From NCBI GenBank assembly GCA_033782935.1, contig JAWQEG010000003.1, positions 5,034,501 to 5,098,500 of the forward strand: a stretch of DNA of 64,000 nt, read 5' to 3'. A model generated the notes under the pieces. It worked only from the letters and a program-made list of their open reading frames with translations. It ran no database searches and was not told the DNA's origin. This stretch comes from Petrolisthes cinctipes (Eukaryota > Arthropoda > Malacostraca > Decapoda > Porcellanidae). This document shows, in pieces, positions 63,248 through 64,000 of this stretch (positions within the stretch are counted from its first letter, which is position 1; the number at the start of each line of letters is the position of its first letter). Made by a program: the position numbers and the translations under genes.

Positions 63248-63915
63248 ATTTGCGGGTGTTTTGGGACTGAATTTGAGATATCGACTTTTTGGCACCTAAA
63301 AGATCGATTTTTAGCATGTTTTTAGCCTATATTTTGAAAATATTCTAGCACTGTACAGATTGCTTCTGGGACCCCAAAATATTGAATTTTCGGGTGTTTT
63401 GAGCCTGAATTTGAGATATAAACGGGTACAGAAGATACATGCATTTATTGACTTTGGGCACCAAAAATATCGATTTTCAGCATGTTTTGGGCCTGAATTT
63501 TGAAAATACTCTAACACGGAGTAGGCATGTACAGATCGCTTCTGGGACCCCAAAATATCGAATTTTCGGGTCTTTAGGGCCAGAATTTGAGATATAAACG
63601 GGTATAGAAGATGCATGCACATATCGACTTTTGGGCACCTAAAAGATCGATTTTCAGTATGTTTTTTGCCTGTATTTTGAAAATACTCTAACTCTGAGTA
63701 GGCATGTACAGATTGCTTCTGGGACCCCAAAATATTGAATTTTCGGGTGTTTTGAGCCTGAATTTGAGATATAAACGGGTACTGAAGATGCATGCACATA
63801 TCGACTTTTGTGCACCTAAAAGATCGATTTTCAGTATGTTTTGAGCATGTATTTTGAAAATACTCTAACACGGAGTAGGCATGTACAGATCGCTTCTGGG
63901 ACCCCTAAATATCGA
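63248..63915 (+). repeat. Tetrameric unit A-B-C2-C1, 668 bp (resembles 22598-23265)
   Basis: Monomers are A (63248-63385), B1 (63386-63561), C2 (63562-63738) and C1 (63739-63915). The C2 ends ctaactctgagtagg, the same unusual ending as in the tetramer at 22598. Private changes are ttgcgggtg at the A start, gcatttattgac, gtctttagggcc and ggtatagaag. The paired C monomers leave an open phase of 186 codons on the minus strand (63311-63871). Confidence 0.82.
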
Positions 63916-64000
63916 ATTTTCGGGTGTTTTGGGACTGAATTTGAGATATCGACTTTTTGGCACCTAAAAGATCGATTTTTAGCATGTTTTTAGCCTATAT
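63916..64000 (+). repeat. Partial A monomer at the window edge
   Basis: The last 85 bases are the start of a further A monomer (gtgttttgggactg, gatatcgacttttt, tagcatgtttttagcc), cut by the window end. The array continues beyond the window. Confidence 0.92.

Larger units (their letters stand above)
1..64000. repeat. Satellite DNA array spanning the entire window (A-B-C higher-order repeat)
   Basis: The same 138-177 bp monomers follow one another head-to-tail without a break, always in the same orientation. Every monomer carries the landmarks attttcgggtgtttt, gaatttgagatat, a cgatttt/atgtttt block, ttttgaaaata and gggaccc. Monomers are ordered A-B-C in units of 491 or 501 bp; I counted 137 complete units, the last ending at 63915. 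Neither array edge lies in the window, so the array is longer than 64 kb. Nucleosome-sized monomers and megabase-scale organisation of this sort are typical of eukaryotic centromeric or pericentromeric satellites; that role is inference. The family is not one I recognise. Monomer boundaries are a convention: I start each at attttcggg. All unit coordinates were counted by eye and could be off by a base or two. Confidence 0.97.

Noticed and set aside
1..64000. Possible CRISPR array (regular repeats)
   Set aside because: There are no unique spacers; the whole period is repeated and the monomers are far too long.
1..64000. Identity with primate alpha satellite or the Arabidopsis 178-bp repeat
   Set aside because: Monomer length is similar, but the sequences do not resemble the consensus sequences as I know them; no database search was possible.
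1..64000. Embedded transposons, LTRs or other unique insertions
   Set aside because: I followed every unit boundary from 1 to 63915; all length changes are explained by whole-monomer gain or loss or short indels, with no foreign segment.

Overview
The whole 64 kb window is a single uninterrupted tandem satellite DNA array. I see no protein-coding gene, RNA gene, transposon, CRISPR array or unique-sequence island on either strand. The DNA is AT-rich (a consensus-like C monomer has 69 G+C in 177 bp, about 39%) and runs head-to-tail in one orientation from base 1 to base 64000. The basic monomer of 176-177 bp is nucleosome-sized, as in many eukaryotic centromeric or pericentromeric satellites, and it has a multi-level higher-order structure. 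This points to the inside of a eukaryotic centromere or heterochromatin block, probably from a long-read assembly. I do not recognise the family and cannot name the organism. It is not primate alpha satellite or the Arabidopsis 178-bp repeat as I know them. CpG is not visibly depleted, which argues weakly against a typical mammalian genome.  STRUCTURE. Level 1: each 176-bp monomer is itself a diverged head-to-tail dimer of an 88-bp ancestor (about 66% ungapped identity between halves by my count). Level 2: three monomer classes recur as A-B-C. A is 148 bp (a 177-bp monomer minus 29 bp) or 138 bp (minus 10 more), B is 176 bp and C is 177 bp, giving units of 501 or 491 bp. Every A begins with a variant of attttcgggtgttttgggac. 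I counted by hand 137 complete units plus a partial one: 103 trimers, 28 dimers (A+C, A+B or A+B/C hybrid; about 314-325 bp) and 6 tetramers (634-677 bp), roughly 389 monomers. Level 3: blocks of several units are duplicated in tandem, with block sizes that differ by region.  LAYOUT. 1-7449: loosely ordered trimers with one tetramer and a 1492-bp repeat. 7450-20966: three copies of a 4.28-4.93 kb super-repeat, with internal 1483-bp and 640-bp duplications. 20967-26337: irregular zone of dimers, tetramers and a truncated monomer. 26338-37172: trimer+dimer pentamers of 816-826 bp, plus a 4760-bp-spaced duplication marked by rare T-runs. 37173-49875: an exact-length 4293-bp super-repeat (two full copies, flanked by partial ones). 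49876-52451: recombinant and deleted units. 52452-60856: 2965/3457-bp and 1493-bp duplications. 60857-63247: a 950-bp repeat. 63248-64000: a tetramer and the start of the next unit.  The many open frames of 60-186 codons are by-products. The 177-bp monomer is exactly 59 codons, so a stop-free phase persists across C monomers and breaks at 176-, 148- or 138-bp monomers. No biochemical function is inferred for them. The biology here is structural: unequal exchange, microhomology deletion and homogenisation of a nested satellite.
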